A DNA stretch of 58,398 nucleotides from Ureibacillus chungkukjangi (GTDB lineage: Bacteria; Bacillota; Bacilli; Bacillales_A; Planococcaceae), in NCBI RefSeq assembly GCF_003217295.1, contig NZ_QJTJ01000021.1, forward strand, positions 1-58,398, in the 5' to 3' direction. Below, one piece after another: positions 7,323 to 16,445 of the stretch. The first letter of the stretch is position 1. Each line of letters begins with the position of its first letter. The position numbers and the translations under genes are program-made. Below the pieces are notes generated by a model. That model worked only from the letters and a program-made list of their open reading frames with translations. It was not told the DNA's origin and did not search any database.

Positions 7323-8168
7323 CTATTGTGCTGCAGGTTGGTTTTCAATTGCTTGATCCATAATTTGTTGACGTTCTTCTTCAGAAATTGCATTTAACGT
7401 TTCATTGATTAAATCAATATTTTCATCGCCTTTTACAAGTCCGATTGCAATCGCTGTATCTGCTTCTTCTGTTTTAAAGCCTTTTTCTAACTCTACATAT
7501 TTGAAATTTTGATTTGCTGTTGTAGCTGAGATTGCTTCTGGTCTTTCAGCCACATATCCATCAATTGCACCTGATTCTAGAGCAACACGCATATGTGAGA
7601 AGCTTTCCATTGCAACTTCTTTTTTAACATCCGGAATTTGATCAATTACATCATAATTTGTTGTATTTAGCTGTGAAGTGATTTTTGCTCCTGCGAAATC
7701 TTCAAGAGTTTTAGCATTTTCAAATGCTCCACCTGCTTTTGTTACAATAACAAATTGACTTGTATAATAATTATCTGAGAAATCAATTACTTCTTTACGT
7801 TTATCAGTTGGGCTCATCCCTGCAATAATTGCATCAATTACACCTGTTTGTAGTGCTGGTAGTAAACCATCCCATTCTGTTTTAACGATAACTAATTCTT
7901 TACCAAGTGCTTCTGCTACACGTTTAGCGATTTCTACGTCATAGCCACCCGCATATTCCTGGGAGCCTTCAATTTTAACCGCCCCATTTGAATCATCGTT
8001 CTGAGTCCAGTTAAACGGTGCATAGCCAGCTTCTAAACCTACTTTAAAAACATCGCTTTCTTTAGAATTTGAAGTTGATGTTGAAGTCCCTTCATCAGCT
8101 TTACCACAAGCTGCTAGTAATACAACTGCCAGCAATGTAGTCATTAAGATTTTAAGTGTTTTCGACAT
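7323..8168 (-). CDS. Amino-acid ABC importer, substrate-binding lipoprotein (probable lysine)
   Basis: The 281 residues begin with a lipoprotein signal ending in the lipobox LLAAC (Cys21), so the protein should be tethered outside the membrane. A type-II periplasmic binding fold of the bacterial SBP_bac_3 family follows: VGLEAGYAPFNW near 43-54, YAGGYDVEIAKRVAEALG near 72-89, and WDGLLPALQTGVIDAIIAGM near 99-118. It is the first gene of the operon and lies right after the lysine riboswitch terminator, which points to lysine as ligand. Cystine or another basic amino acid cannot be excluded from the protein alone. Confidence 0.94.
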   Translation of the reverse strand: MSKTLKILMTTLLAVVLLAACGKADEGTSTSTSNSKESDVFKVGLEAGYAPFNWTQNDDSNGAVKIEGSQEYAGGYDVEIAKRVAEALGKELVIVKTEWDGLLPALQTGVIDAIIAGMSPTDKRKEVIDFSDNYYTSQFVIVTKAGGAFENAKTLEDFAGAKITSQLNTTNYDVIDQIPDVKKEVAMESFSHMRVALESGAIDGYVAERPEAISATTANQNFKYVELEKGFKTEEADTAIAIGLVKGDENIDLINETLNAISEEERQQIMDQAIENQPAAQ

Positions 8169-8205
8169 TTCTCTCTCTCCTTCTCTCTTTTTCGAGCTAA
8201 ATAAT

Positions 8206-8238
8206 GCAAAAAGCGACCTAAGATGAACTTAGGTCGCT
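8206..8238 (-). terminator. Riboswitch-controlled intrinsic terminator
   Basis: AGCGACCTAAG (8212-8222) pairs perfectly with CTTAGGTCGCT (8228-8238). On the minus strand a run of T residues follows. It stands between the lysine aptamer and the binding-protein gene, the classical expression platform. Confidence 0.92.
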
Positions 8239-8267
8239 AAAAATATAGCCCAAATCCTCTAACGTTC

Positions 8268-8458
8268 CCGACTGAGATAGCTCACCTCAGATGGTTGGGA
8301 TATCCATCTGAGACAGTCCTGCAATTATTCACTGCAGACCCAGCATGAAGTAGAGAGCCTACATTCACACTTCGGCGATATTTCCTCATTTTTCATATCA
8401 TGGTTTTGCTCTAAACTCCATGAAAAACTATTAAGTATCGCGCCTCTACCTCACTAGT
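8268..8458 (-). ncRNA. Lysine riboswitch (L-box) aptamer
   Basis: Read on the minus strand, the leader has the lysine-aptamer core in order. A P1 5' strand GTGAGGTAG is followed by AGAGGCGCGA, then TCGCCGAAG after the second helix. CTGGGTCTGCA and GCAGGACTGTC come next, then a hairpin, and the closing P1 strand CTATCTCAGT (8271-8280). The spacing and these strings match the B. subtilis lysC leader. Downstream is a strong terminator. When lysine binds, P1 should form and transcription should stop, so the transporter is made when lysine is scarce. Confidence 0.93.
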
Positions 8459-8492
8459 AACGTGAGGTTTTAATATTTAATTTACTATTTGA

Positions 8493-8521
8493 ATATTACT
8501 ATACTAACAATATCATGTCAA
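8493..8521 (-). promoter_or_regulatory. Sigma-A promoter of the lysine transporter operon
   Basis: On the minus strand TTGACA (8516-8521) and TAATAT (8493-8498) are 17 bases apart. The start would lie about 25 bases before the riboswitch aptamer. Confidence 0.8.
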
Positions 8522-8567
8522 CATTCATTATTCTGAAAAATAGACTTTGTTGACCTAGTAATTATTG

Positions 8568-9416
8568 TTAATTTAACTTCCTTACAGTCACCTTCACATT
8601 TAAAGTATGGGCTCCACCATGATATACACCCTCAACTGGACTAACATCCTGATAATCTCTACCGACACACATAATAATATGATTATCGAGTACTTCAACA
8701 TTATTGGTAGGATCAAGACCAATCCATCCAATTCCAGGTAACATTAGCTCTACCCAAGCGTGTGTTGCTGTATTCCCTACTAATTTATCATCTTCACCTA
8801 CATATAGATAACCACTTATATAACGAGCAGGTATATTAAAGTGCCTTAAAACTCCTAACATAATATGGGTAAAGTCCTGACACACGCCGGCCTTTATAGC
8901 AAAAGCCTCGGCAGCTGTTGTATTTACATTAGTTGCCATCTGATCATAATTCAAATTCATGTACAGGTAGGTCATAAGATCGCAAGAAAATCGAATAGGG
9001 TTAATAGGCTCTCCAATAGTTTTTAAAATTTCTTCAAGTTGTCTTTTTTCTAGCCTCGTATAATTAGTTGTAGTGAGATATGGACGGTAGTGATCCTGAA
9101 AAAGTGGTGAATGGAAAATTTCCATCATTTCCTTAGAATATTCAATTTGATATAAATAAGGTGATCTTTGAACGCTTACAATTGATGATGAAATGATGCT
9201 TAGCTCTTCATGTTTTTCTGGTATATAAAAACTAGATGTTGAATTTTTCCATATATCGATATAATCCTTTGTCATTGAATTGGGGGAGATTTTAAGATGA
9301 TAGGATAATAGGCGTTGACATTCATTATTTCTAGGCTTTAAACGAACCGTATTTAATGATTGTTCAACTGGTGTATCATATTTAAAAGTGCTAGTATGTT
9401 TAATGCGATATTTCAT
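8568..9416 (-). CDS. Transglutaminase-like cysteine peptidase family protein
   Basis: The 282-residue cytoplasmic protein starts with the bacterial transglutaminase-like N-terminal domain (MKYRIKHTSTFKYDTPVEQS, about 1-90). The core catalytic triad follows: Cys in AGVCQDFTHIMLG (about 175), His in TATHAWVEL (about 217) and Asp in GLDPTNN (about 235). Members hydrolyse or form amide bonds. It ends an operon with a circularly permuted ATP-grasp gene and an alpha-E gene, a set repeatedly seen in bacteria and predicted to make and process a peptide or peptide-like modification. The start is backed by GGAGGGAGGATAAT. Confidence 0.9.
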   Translation of the reverse strand: MKYRIKHTSTFKYDTPVEQSLNTVRLKPRNNECQRLLSYHLKISPNSMTKDYIDIWKNSTSSFYIPEKHEELSIISSSIVSVQRSPYLYQIEYSKEMMEIFHSPLFQDHYRPYLTTTNYTRLEKRQLEEILKTIGEPINPIRFSCDLMTYLYMNLNYDQMATNVNTTAAEAFAIKAGVCQDFTHIMLGVLRHFNIPARYISGYLYVGEDDKLVGNTATHAWVELMLPGIGWIGLDPTNNVEVLDNHIIMCVGRDYQDVSPVEGVYHGGAHTLNVKVTVRKLN

Positions 9417-9474
9417 ATTATCCTCCCTCCAAATTTTATTGGCATTTCACTTTAATATTTAATGGAATTTCCTT

Positions 9475-10419
9475 TCAAGGTACTAAAATTGGAGGAGTTA
9501 GGTAATACGTTTTTGAAAAGATCGGTCCAAAGCTCGTACATTGCTCTCTAATGTCCTTAACCCATTTCCTGCACTGTTCAGTTGATAATAATGTTGTATC
9601 AATTTGTAAACTATTTTCAAGCTCGGTCAGTGCCTCAAACATATCAGCAGTGTATACTTCGGTTTTCCCGTTTTCTACTTCTATAATAGCTTCTTTTATC
9701 TTCTGGACTGAAAAAGCAATGGAACGACTAGTTTTAAGATCACCTATCAAAAAGTTTAAAACTTTGCGGTTAGAACGATCTCTAGATCGTCTAGTATATT
9801 CTTCAAGAGCATGTGTTAATTGTAAGGAGAAGGTTGCTGTGAAATCACCTTTAAGCTGTCCTTCCTGTTCTAATAGCTCATTAAGAATTATAGCCGTCTT
9901 CTCGGCACGCTCTAGCCATTTACCAATCTTCAAAAATAAATAGCATTCGTCGCGTGTCATCAACGAATCTATGATACCACTAGCCGTTAAAGAGGCTTTC
10001 CGTATTGAATACAGAAACTCTTGTGTTGCTATAATCGAATAATCCTTGCGTTCTTTACTTTTAATCGACAGGTACAAATCGTTCCATTCCTCCCACAACT
10101 CATTCGGAAGGATATCTCTTGTATTTCTAGCATTCATTCGTATACTTTCAACCATGGAGTTCATCGAATTGTAATTTTCAACATCACATAATAGATACTG
10201 AATCATTTTTTGTAAGTCATATCCATTATACCTACTTGAATATTCATTATGATATCCGCAAATCTTAATAATTGTTTCCCACTCAATTTCGTAATTTTTA
10301 TCTTCCGTAGAAAGCTCAATCATATGCTCTAATTGAGTAGAAAGAATATGAGCATTTGATTCTGTACGTTCACTATATCTACCAATCCAGTATAGAGAGT
10401 CCGCTACTCGACTAAGCAT
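9475..10419 (-). CDS. Alpha-E domain protein
   Basis: The 314-residue, all-helical protein opens with MLSRVADSLYWIGRYSERTE, the signature of the alpha-E family. ILPNELWEEWNDLY (about 100-113) and the central charged helices are also family-typical. It is cytoplasmic and has no known enzyme motif. It is nearly always next to a circularly permuted ATP-grasp gene, and here their ends overlap by eight bases, implying coupled translation and probably a complex. A scaffold or substrate-presenting role is inferred only from this context. The ribosome binding site AAAGGAGG lies inside the upstream gene. Confidence 0.9.
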   Translation of the reverse strand: MLSRVADSLYWIGRYSERTESNAHILSTQLEHMIELSTEDKNYEIEWETIIKICGYHNEYSSRYNGYDLQKMIQYLLCDVENYNSMNSMVESIRMNARNTRDILPNELWEEWNDLYLSIKSKERKDYSIIATQEFLYSIRKASLTASGIIDSLMTRDECYLFLKIGKWLERAEKTAIILNELLEQEGQLKGDFTATFSLQLTHALEEYTRRSRDRSNRKVLNFLIGDLKTSRSIAFSVQKIKEAIIEVENGKTEVYTADMFEALTELENSLQIDTTLLSTEQCRKWVKDIREQCTSFGPIFSKTYYLTPPILVP

Positions 10420-11863
10420 GTACCTTTGCCTCCTTTACAACCCATGTATCCTTACCGCCTCCACCTTGTGAGGAATTCACAACAAGAGAGCCCTCTTTAA
10501 GTGCAACTCGAGAAAGACCTCCTGGAAGAACGTGCGTTTCTTTTCCTCTCATCACAAAAACTCGCAAATCAACGTGGCATGGGTAGAATCTCCCCTCTTG
10601 AAAGGCAGGAGCTCTAGAAAGCTTTATAGTTGGTTGAGCTATATATTGGTGAGGAGCTTCTTCAATTTTTTGTCGGAAAATTTCACGTTCTTCTTCAGTA
10701 GAATGTGGTCCGATTAGCATGTCATAACCACCTGATGCACCAACATTTTTGATAACTAGCTTGTCCAGATTATCAAGCACCCAATTTTTCCTTGCCTCAT
10801 TTGTTAAAAGATAAGTGTCAACATTCTTTATAATAGGCTCTTCATTTAAGTAAAAACGTATCATTTCAGGAACATACATATAAATTGCCTTATCATCAGC
10901 TACTCCGTTTCCAACAGCATTTAAAATTGCTACATTCCCTTCTTTATATGCCTCCATAATGCCTGGTACACCAAGCAATGAATCTTCTCTAAAGGTTAAG
11001 GGATCTAAAAAGTCGTCATCAATTCTTCTGTAAATAATATCAACTTGCTTTAGACCACGAATTGTTTTTAAATATACTTTTTTGTTTTTAACTACCATAT
11101 CTCGACCTTCGACAAGTGGAATATTCATTTCTTTTGCTAGGAAAACATGATCGTAATATGCAGAATTATAGATTCCAGCTGTCAAGAGCACTGCACGAGG
11201 ATCCTTACCTGGTTCTAAGTTTACAGGTCTGTGTGATAATAAAGCCTCCTGCATTTGAAGTAATTGTACCTCTAATGTTTCAATAGAATAATCTCTAAAA
11301 AATTCAGGGTACATTTTTCGCATTACATATCGATTTTGATAGACATAGGATATTCCAGAGGGATTCCTCAAATTATCCTCTAGCACACGATATTCTCCGC
11401 TTTCATCTCTTATCAAATCGATACCTGCTAAAAAGATATGGTTATGTAATGGCAGATTAGCGCCAATTACTTCTTTGTAATGATAGGGATTATTTTCGAT
11501 TAAACTTTTTGGCACTACTCCTGCCTCTAATATCAGTTGGTCATGATATACATCATGTAAGAACAAATTTAACGCTTCGACTCTTTGCTTCATTCCCTTT
11601 TCAATATTACCCCATACCTGTTCAGGTATAATGATAGGAACAAAATCAAAAGGCATCGTCCTTTCTGTATCACCGTCCGCACCGTAAACTGTAAATGTTA
11701 TACCCTGTCTTAGGAAGCTAGATTGGGCAGATGTATGCTTTGTTAATAATTCTTCGTCTGTAAACTTTAATAATTGCTCATAAAAAGGAATATAATGTTT
11801 TTTAGGTTTATTGCCCTCTAGCATTTCATCATAAAAGCTATAACAATCATATGGTTTGAACAT
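10412..11863 (-). CDS. Circularly permuted type 2 ATP-grasp protein
   Basis: The 483-residue protein matches the circularly permuted ATP-grasp 2 family: TFTVYGADGDTERTMPFDFVPIII near 53-76, LRNPSGISYVYQNR near 165-178, and IYNSAYYDHVFLAKEMNIPLVEGRDM near 232-257. RIDDDFLDP and VKNVGASGGYDMLIGP supply ATP and metal-binding residues. The C-terminus has the family's RVFV and LPGGLSRVA strings. These enzymes are predicted ATP-dependent carboxylate-amine ligases. It heads the three-gene operon, with GGAGGCGATTGTAA before ATG. Substrate unknown. Confidence 0.92.
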   Translation of the reverse strand: MFKPYDCYSFYDEMLEGNKPKKHYIPFYEQLLKFTDEELLTKHTSAQSSFLRQGITFTVYGADGDTERTMPFDFVPIIIPEQVWGNIEKGMKQRVEALNLFLHDVYHDQLILEAGVVPKSLIENNPYHYKEVIGANLPLHNHIFLAGIDLIRDESGEYRVLEDNLRNPSGISYVYQNRYVMRKMYPEFFRDYSIETLEVQLLQMQEALLSHRPVNLEPGKDPRAVLLTAGIYNSAYYDHVFLAKEMNIPLVEGRDMVVKNKKVYLKTIRGLKQVDIIYRRIDDDFLDPLTFREDSLLGVPGIMEAYKEGNVAILNAVGNGVADDKAIYMYVPEMIRFYLNEEPIIKNVDTYLLTNEARKNWVLDNLDKLVIKNVGASGGYDMLIGPHSTEEEREIFRQKIEEAPHQYIAQPTIKLSRAPAFQEGRFYPCHVDLRVFVMRGKETHVLPGGLSRVALKEGSLVVNSSQGGGGKDTWVVKEAKVHA

Positions 11864-11971
11864 TTACAATCGCCTCCAGTAATCATCCATGAAAGAAAAA
11901 GTTGAAATTTTATAATTCTCCTCATTTTTAATTTTAGAAAATTTTTAATATTTAAATTTTAATATAAATGG

Positions 11972-12006
11972 AAAAAAAAACCTAGCGAAATTTTTCTCCG
12001 CTAGGT
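11972..12006 (-). terminator. Terminator of odhA-odhB
   Basis: ACCTAGCG and CGCTAGGT form an 8-bp stem (11980-11987 with 11999-12006). On the minus strand nine T residues follow. It sits just after the odhB stop. Confidence 0.88.
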
Positions 12007-12020
12007 AGTTTTTAAGGAAA

Positions 12021-13274
12021 TTATGAATTTAATAGTAAATCTTCTGGATTTTCGATTAATTCTTTTACTGTTTTTAAGAAGCCAACAGAATCTTTTCCAT
12101 CGATAATACGGTGGTCATATGATAATGCAACGTACATCATTGGACGGATTTCAACTTCTCCGTTTACTGCTACTGGACGTTGAACGATTGAGTGCATACC
12201 TAAAATACCAGCCTGTGTACCGTTCATGATCGGTGTTGACATTAATGATCCAAATACACCACCATTAGTGATTGTGAATGAACCACCAGCCATGTCATTT
12301 AAACCTAATTTTTTCTCACGTGCTTTTTTAGCTAAATCAGCAATATCTTTTTCGATTTCAGCAAAGTTTTTAGCATTTGCATCGCGAACAACTGGTACTA
12401 CTAAGCCTTCTTCAGTAGATACAGCTACACCGATATCGAAGAAGTTGTTTAAGTGAATTTCATCACCATTGATTTGAGCGTTAACGTAAGGATATTTTTT
12501 AAGTGCAGCAACTACTGCTTTTGTGAAGAATGACATGAAACCAAGTTTAATGTCGTTAGCTTTCACGAACTCTTCTTGTTTACGCTTACGTAATGCCATG
12601 ATGTTCGTCATATCGATTTCGTTGAAAGTAGTTAACATTGCTGTAGATTGTTTAACTTCAAGTAAACGTTTTGCGATAGTTTGACGACGACGTGACATTT
12701 TTTCAATTGTAACACGATCCGTTTCTGCTGCTGGAGCAAATACAACTGGACCATTAGTTGTAGAAATAGGTGTTGCTGGTGCTGCTTGAGCTGTTCCATG
12801 AGCTGCTACATCTTGAACACGTACGCGGCCTTGTGGATCTACAGGTGAGATTGCAGCAAGGTCAATTCCTTTTTCACGAGCTAATTTACGAGCAGCTGGT
12901 GATGCAACTACACGTTCATTAGAAGTTTCTTCTACCACTGGAGCTGGTGTTGGTGCTGCAACTGGTGCTGGTGCAGCTGCTGGAGCGCTTTCAGCTTTAG
13001 GAGCTTCTTGTGTTGCTGCTGGAGCCGGTGCAGCACCTTCTCCTGCTTCTACAACGGCGATTACTTGGCCAACTAAAACCGTATCGCCTTCTTCAGCTAA
13101 TACTTGAGTTAAAACACCAGCTTCTTCTGAAATAATTTCTGCATTTACCTTATCAGTTTCTAATTCAACGATGAATTCGCCTTTTTCAACGCGATCTCCA
13201 ACTTTTTTTACCCATTGTGCAATGGTACCTTCTGTAATTGATTCTGCTAATTCAGGGACTTTAATTTCAGCCAC
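12021..13274 (-). CDS. odhB: 2-oxoglutarate dehydrogenase E2, dihydrolipoyl succinyltransferase
   Basis: The 417-residue E2 subunit has three domains. The lipoyl domain covers residues 1-77 with lipoyl-lysine in [11 protein letters not shown] (about Lys43). An Ala/Pro-rich linker and a peripheral-subunit binding domain ([19 protein letters not shown], about 123-141) follow. The catalytic domain occupies about 185-417, with the active-site His in [11 protein letters not shown]. It transfers succinyl groups from E1 to CoA in the TCA cycle as the core of a multienzyme complex. It lies 108 bases after odhA in the same direction. The E3 gene is not in the window. Confidence 0.97.
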   Translation of the reverse strand: MAEIKVPELAESITEGTIAQWVKKVGDRVEKGEFIVELETDKVNAEIISEEAGVLTQVLAEEGDTVLVGQVIAVVEAGEGAAPAPAATQEAPKAESAPAAAPAPVAAPTPAPVVEETSNERVVASPAARKLAREKGIDLAAISPVDPQGRVRVQDVAAHGTAQAAPATPISTTNGPVVFAPAAETDRVTIEKMSRRRQTIAKRLLEVKQSTAMLTTFNEIDMTNIMALRKRKQEEFVKANDIKLGFMSFFTKAVVAALKKYPYVNAQINGDEIHLNNFFDIGVAVSTEEGLVVPVVRDANAKNFAEIEKDIADLAKKAREKKLGLNDMAGGSFTITNGGVFGSLMSTPIMNGTQAGILGMHSIVQRPVAVNGEVEIRPMMYVALSYDHRIIDGKDSVGFLKTVKELIENPEDLLLNS

Positions 13275-13297
13275 TTTAAATATCCTCCTTTAAATAT

Positions 13298-13325
13298 CAT
13301 ATGTACCTTGTAAAAGGTACATATG
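13298..13325 (-). promoter_or_regulatory. Perfect hairpin between odhA and odhB
   Basis: CATATGTACCTT (13298-13309) and AAGGTACATATG (13314-13325) pair perfectly over 12 bp with a four-base loop. It lies about 15 bases before the odhB ribosome binding site and has no T run. It could influence mRNA processing or odhB translation. Confidence 0.6.
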
Positions 13326-13382
13326 GTATCGCTACTACTTATCATAGTGTAGCTGTTTTAATCAGTAAATTAAAATAGTAAT

Positions 13383-16193
13383 TTATTTAGCAAGCGCCTC
13401 ATCAATAACTTTTGCCTGCGCAATTTTATGTGAATCCATGTCACCTTCAGAAGTTGAAGACATTTCTGGACGTCCAACATATTTTACCTTTTTACCATCT
13501 GCTAGGTCTAGTAAATATTCTAATGCATATTTCCATGGACCTTGGTTTTTAGGTTCTTCTTGTACCCAATAGATTTCTTTTGCATTTGGATATTTTGCAA
13601 TGATATCAGCAATTTTTTGTGATGGGAATGGGTAAAGCTGTTCAACACGAACAATATGAAGATTATCATATTCTTTCCCATCTTGCACACGGTCTGCTAA
13701 ATCAATTGTTACTTTACCAGAAGCAAGAATGATGCGTTCCACTTTTTTAGCATTGCCACCTAAACCAGGTTGTTCAATTACTTCTTGGAAACCACCTTCA
13801 GAAAGCTGTTCCTGTGAGGCCGCAGCTAATGGATGGCGAAGTAAAGATTTTGGTGAAGGAATGATTAAAGGACGAATAGCTTCAGTTCCTAACATTTTCG
13901 CTTGACGGCGTAATAAGTGGAAGTAGTTTCCTGCATTTGAGCAGTTTGCAACAATCCAGTTATTTTCAGCCGACAATTGTAGATATCTTTCAATACGTGC
14001 TGAAGAGTGCTCTGGACCTTGACCTTCCATACCATTTGGCAGTAGGAATACTAAGCCAGACTTTTCTCCCCATTTAGAACGCGATGACGAGATAAAGTTA
14101 TCAAACATAACTTGTGCCATATTAGCAAAGTCACCAAATTGGGCTTCCCAAATTGTTAAAGCATTATCATTTTCTAAATTATAACCGTACTCAAATCCAA
14201 CAATAGCAGTTTCTGTTAATGGTGAATTGTGTACAGAGAATGATGCTTTAGAATCCGATACATTGTGTAATGGTACTAATTCAGCGCCTGAGTTTTTATC
14301 ATGTAATACTAGGTGACGTTGAGAGAACGTACCACGTTGTGCATCTTGACCTGTAATACGGATTGGATTACCATCACGTAAAATTGCAGCGAATGCTAAT
14401 GTTTCAGCATGACCCCAATCGATTTTATCAGTTTCAAGAGCTTCAACACGTTTATTTAAGATTTTAGCAAGCTTGTTTTGTGGCTCAAAGCCTTCTGGCC
14501 ATGCTAATAAATCGTCATTAATTTGTTTTAGGTCTTCTTTACTTACACTTGTATCTACTACAGGATATTCATTTTTAACTGCTTCAGGCATTTCGATATC
14601 GAAATGTCCTTTTTCAGCACCCACTTGTTTAACATGATCGTAAGATGCTTGCATTTCTGCATAAACCTCTTCATCAAGCTTTTTCACTTGATCATGAGTT
14701 AGGATACCTTCGTTAGTTAATTTTTCTCCATAAAGTGCACGTACCGTTGGATGTTTTGTAACGATTTGATATGTTAACGGATTTGTAACGGTTGGGTCAT
14801 CAGTTTCGTTGTGACCAAAGCGACGGTATCCGATTAAGTCTACTAAAATATCTTTGCCGAAAACTTTACGGTATTCGAATGCTAAACCAGCAACTTGTAA
14901 TACCGCTTCTGGATCATCAGCATTAACATGAATTACAGGAATTCCATAACCTTTAGCTACATCAGAAGAATACTGAGTTGAACGTGAATCATAATGCTCA
15001 GTTGTGAATCCAATCATGTTATTAGAGATAATGTGAATGGAACCACCAGTTGAGAAACCACCAGTATTTGCATAGTTGAACACTTCTTGAACAATTCCTT
15101 CTCCCGCAAATGCAGCATCACCATGTACAAGTACAGCTACAGCTTTACTTGGATCGTGGCTAGGGTTTCCAGCGTTAGAAGTTACTTCTTGTGCAGCACG
15201 AGTAGAACCAGTAATAACTGGACTTACTACCTCTAAGTGTGATGGGTTGTAAGCTAATTTTACTTTCATGCCCGATTTTTTAGAATGAGTTGCACCCATA
15301 TGGTATTTCACGTCACCAGTCCAACCTTTAGTAATTTCTAAAGATCCATCTGTTGGGAAGAAATAATCGTTTGGAACATGTGCAAAATCAGAAAACATCA
15401 TATCATATGGTTTGTTTACAACGTGTGTTAGAACATTTAAACGACCACGGTGTGCCATGCCGATTTGTAAATATTTCATTTTTTCTTCGTCAGCTTTTCT
15501 AACGATTTCATCAAGTAATACTACTAATGTATCTAAACCTTCAATTGAGAATCGTTTTTGACCAACAAAAGTTTTATGAATAAATTTCTCGAAATCTTCA
15601 ACACGAGTCAATCTTTCTAATAATGCTTTTTTGTTTTCAGCAGTTAGATTAAAAGCTGATGTACCAGACTCAATTTTGTCTTGAATCCATTGGCGTTCTG
15701 CTTCTTGAACATGAGTATATTCATAAGCGATTTTCCCAGTATATAGTGAACGTAAATAGTCGATTGCCTGTTTACCGTTGATAACGCTTCCAGGAGCATT
15801 ATTAAAGAATAATGATGCTGGCATCTCTACTAAGTCAGATTCAGTTAAACCATAAGAAGCTAATTCAATACGTGAAGAATCTAATTTTCGGTCTTTTAAT
15901 GGGTAAATATCAGCAGCTAAATGACCGTGAGCGCGAATTGCATCTGCTAATTGTACTGCAGCAAAGATTTTTTTAATATTGCCTGTATTGCCTGGTTGAG
16001 TTGTTACACTTTCAGTTACACCTTGTTCATTTCCAATAACTGGTGAGCCAAATTGCTGGAAAAGTGCAACTAGTTCTGGCTCTACTTGTTCAGGAGATTG
16101 TAAAAATAAATCGTATTGCTCCATCACGTATCCTAAGTTAGGACCAGAAAATGCTGACCAAGGGGAACCAGCAAATAATACATTGTTCGACAT
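13383..16193 (-). CDS. odhA: 2-oxoglutarate dehydrogenase E1 component
   Basis: The 936-residue enzyme is the usual length for Bacillus OdhA. The N-terminal E1 segment starts SPWSAFSGPNLGYVMEQYDLFL. The thiamine-diphosphate domain shows GMAHRGRLNVL near 246-256 and GDAAFAGEG plus the later DLIGYRRFGHNETDDP. The C-terminal transketolase-like half contains GQDAQRGTFSQRH and NGMEGQGPEHSSARIERYLQ. It decarboxylates 2-oxoglutarate and passes succinyl to OdhB. It is first in the odhAB operon, with GGAGGTTATCTC before ATG. No frameshift or missing catalytic block is seen. Confidence 0.98.
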   Translation of the reverse strand: MSNNVLFAGSPWSAFSGPNLGYVMEQYDLFLQSPEQVEPELVALFQQFGSPVIGNEQGVTESVTTQPGNTGNIKKIFAAVQLADAIRAHGHLAADIYPLKDRKLDSSRIELASYGLTESDLVEMPASLFFNNAPGSVINGKQAIDYLRSLYTGKIAYEYTHVQEAERQWIQDKIESGTSAFNLTAENKKALLERLTRVEDFEKFIHKTFVGQKRFSIEGLDTLVVLLDEIVRKADEEKMKYLQIGMAHRGRLNVLTHVVNKPYDMMFSDFAHVPNDYFFPTDGSLEITKGWTGDVKYHMGATHSKKSGMKVKLAYNPSHLEVVSPVITGSTRAAQEVTSNAGNPSHDPSKAVAVLVHGDAAFAGEGIVQEVFNYANTGGFSTGGSIHIISNNMIGFTTEHYDSRSTQYSSDVAKGYGIPVIHVNADDPEAVLQVAGLAFEYRKVFGKDILVDLIGYRRFGHNETDDPTVTNPLTYQIVTKHPTVRALYGEKLTNEGILTHDQVKKLDEEVYAEMQASYDHVKQVGAEKGHFDIEMPEAVKNEYPVVDTSVSKEDLKQINDDLLAWPEGFEPQNKLAKILNKRVEALETDKIDWGHAETLAFAAILRDGNPIRITGQDAQRGTFSQRHLVLHDKNSGAELVPLHNVSDSKASFSVHNSPLTETAIVGFEYGYNLENDNALTIWEAQFGDFANMAQVMFDNFISSSRSKWGEKSGLVFLLPNGMEGQGPEHSSARIERYLQLSAENNWIVANCSNAGNYFHLLRRQAKMLGTEAIRPLIIPSPKSLLRHPLAAASQEQLSEGGFQEVIEQPGLGGNAKKVERIILASGKVTIDLADRVQDGKEYDNLHIVRVEQLYPFPSQKIADIIAKYPNAKEIYWVQEEPKNQGPWKYALEYLLDLADGKKVKYVGRPEMSSTSEGDMDSHKIAQAKVIDEALAK

Positions 16194-16445
16194 GAGATAA
16201 CCTCCAAATTTCGCCCTAAGGCAGTTCCATTGTTGTAACTAAAATATTATTTCATATTTTACCATTCTTCTACAATAGAAATTATCTATTGAATTGATTA
16301 ATATTTATTATTAATAAGATAATGAAGAACGTTTTTTTTCCATATCAATCTTACTACTCTCAATAAAAAAAACAACTATTTTTCACGAAATAAGCAATTT
16401 TTTTTGACTAATAACCCATTTTTTGTCTCAATATTAAAAATTATA

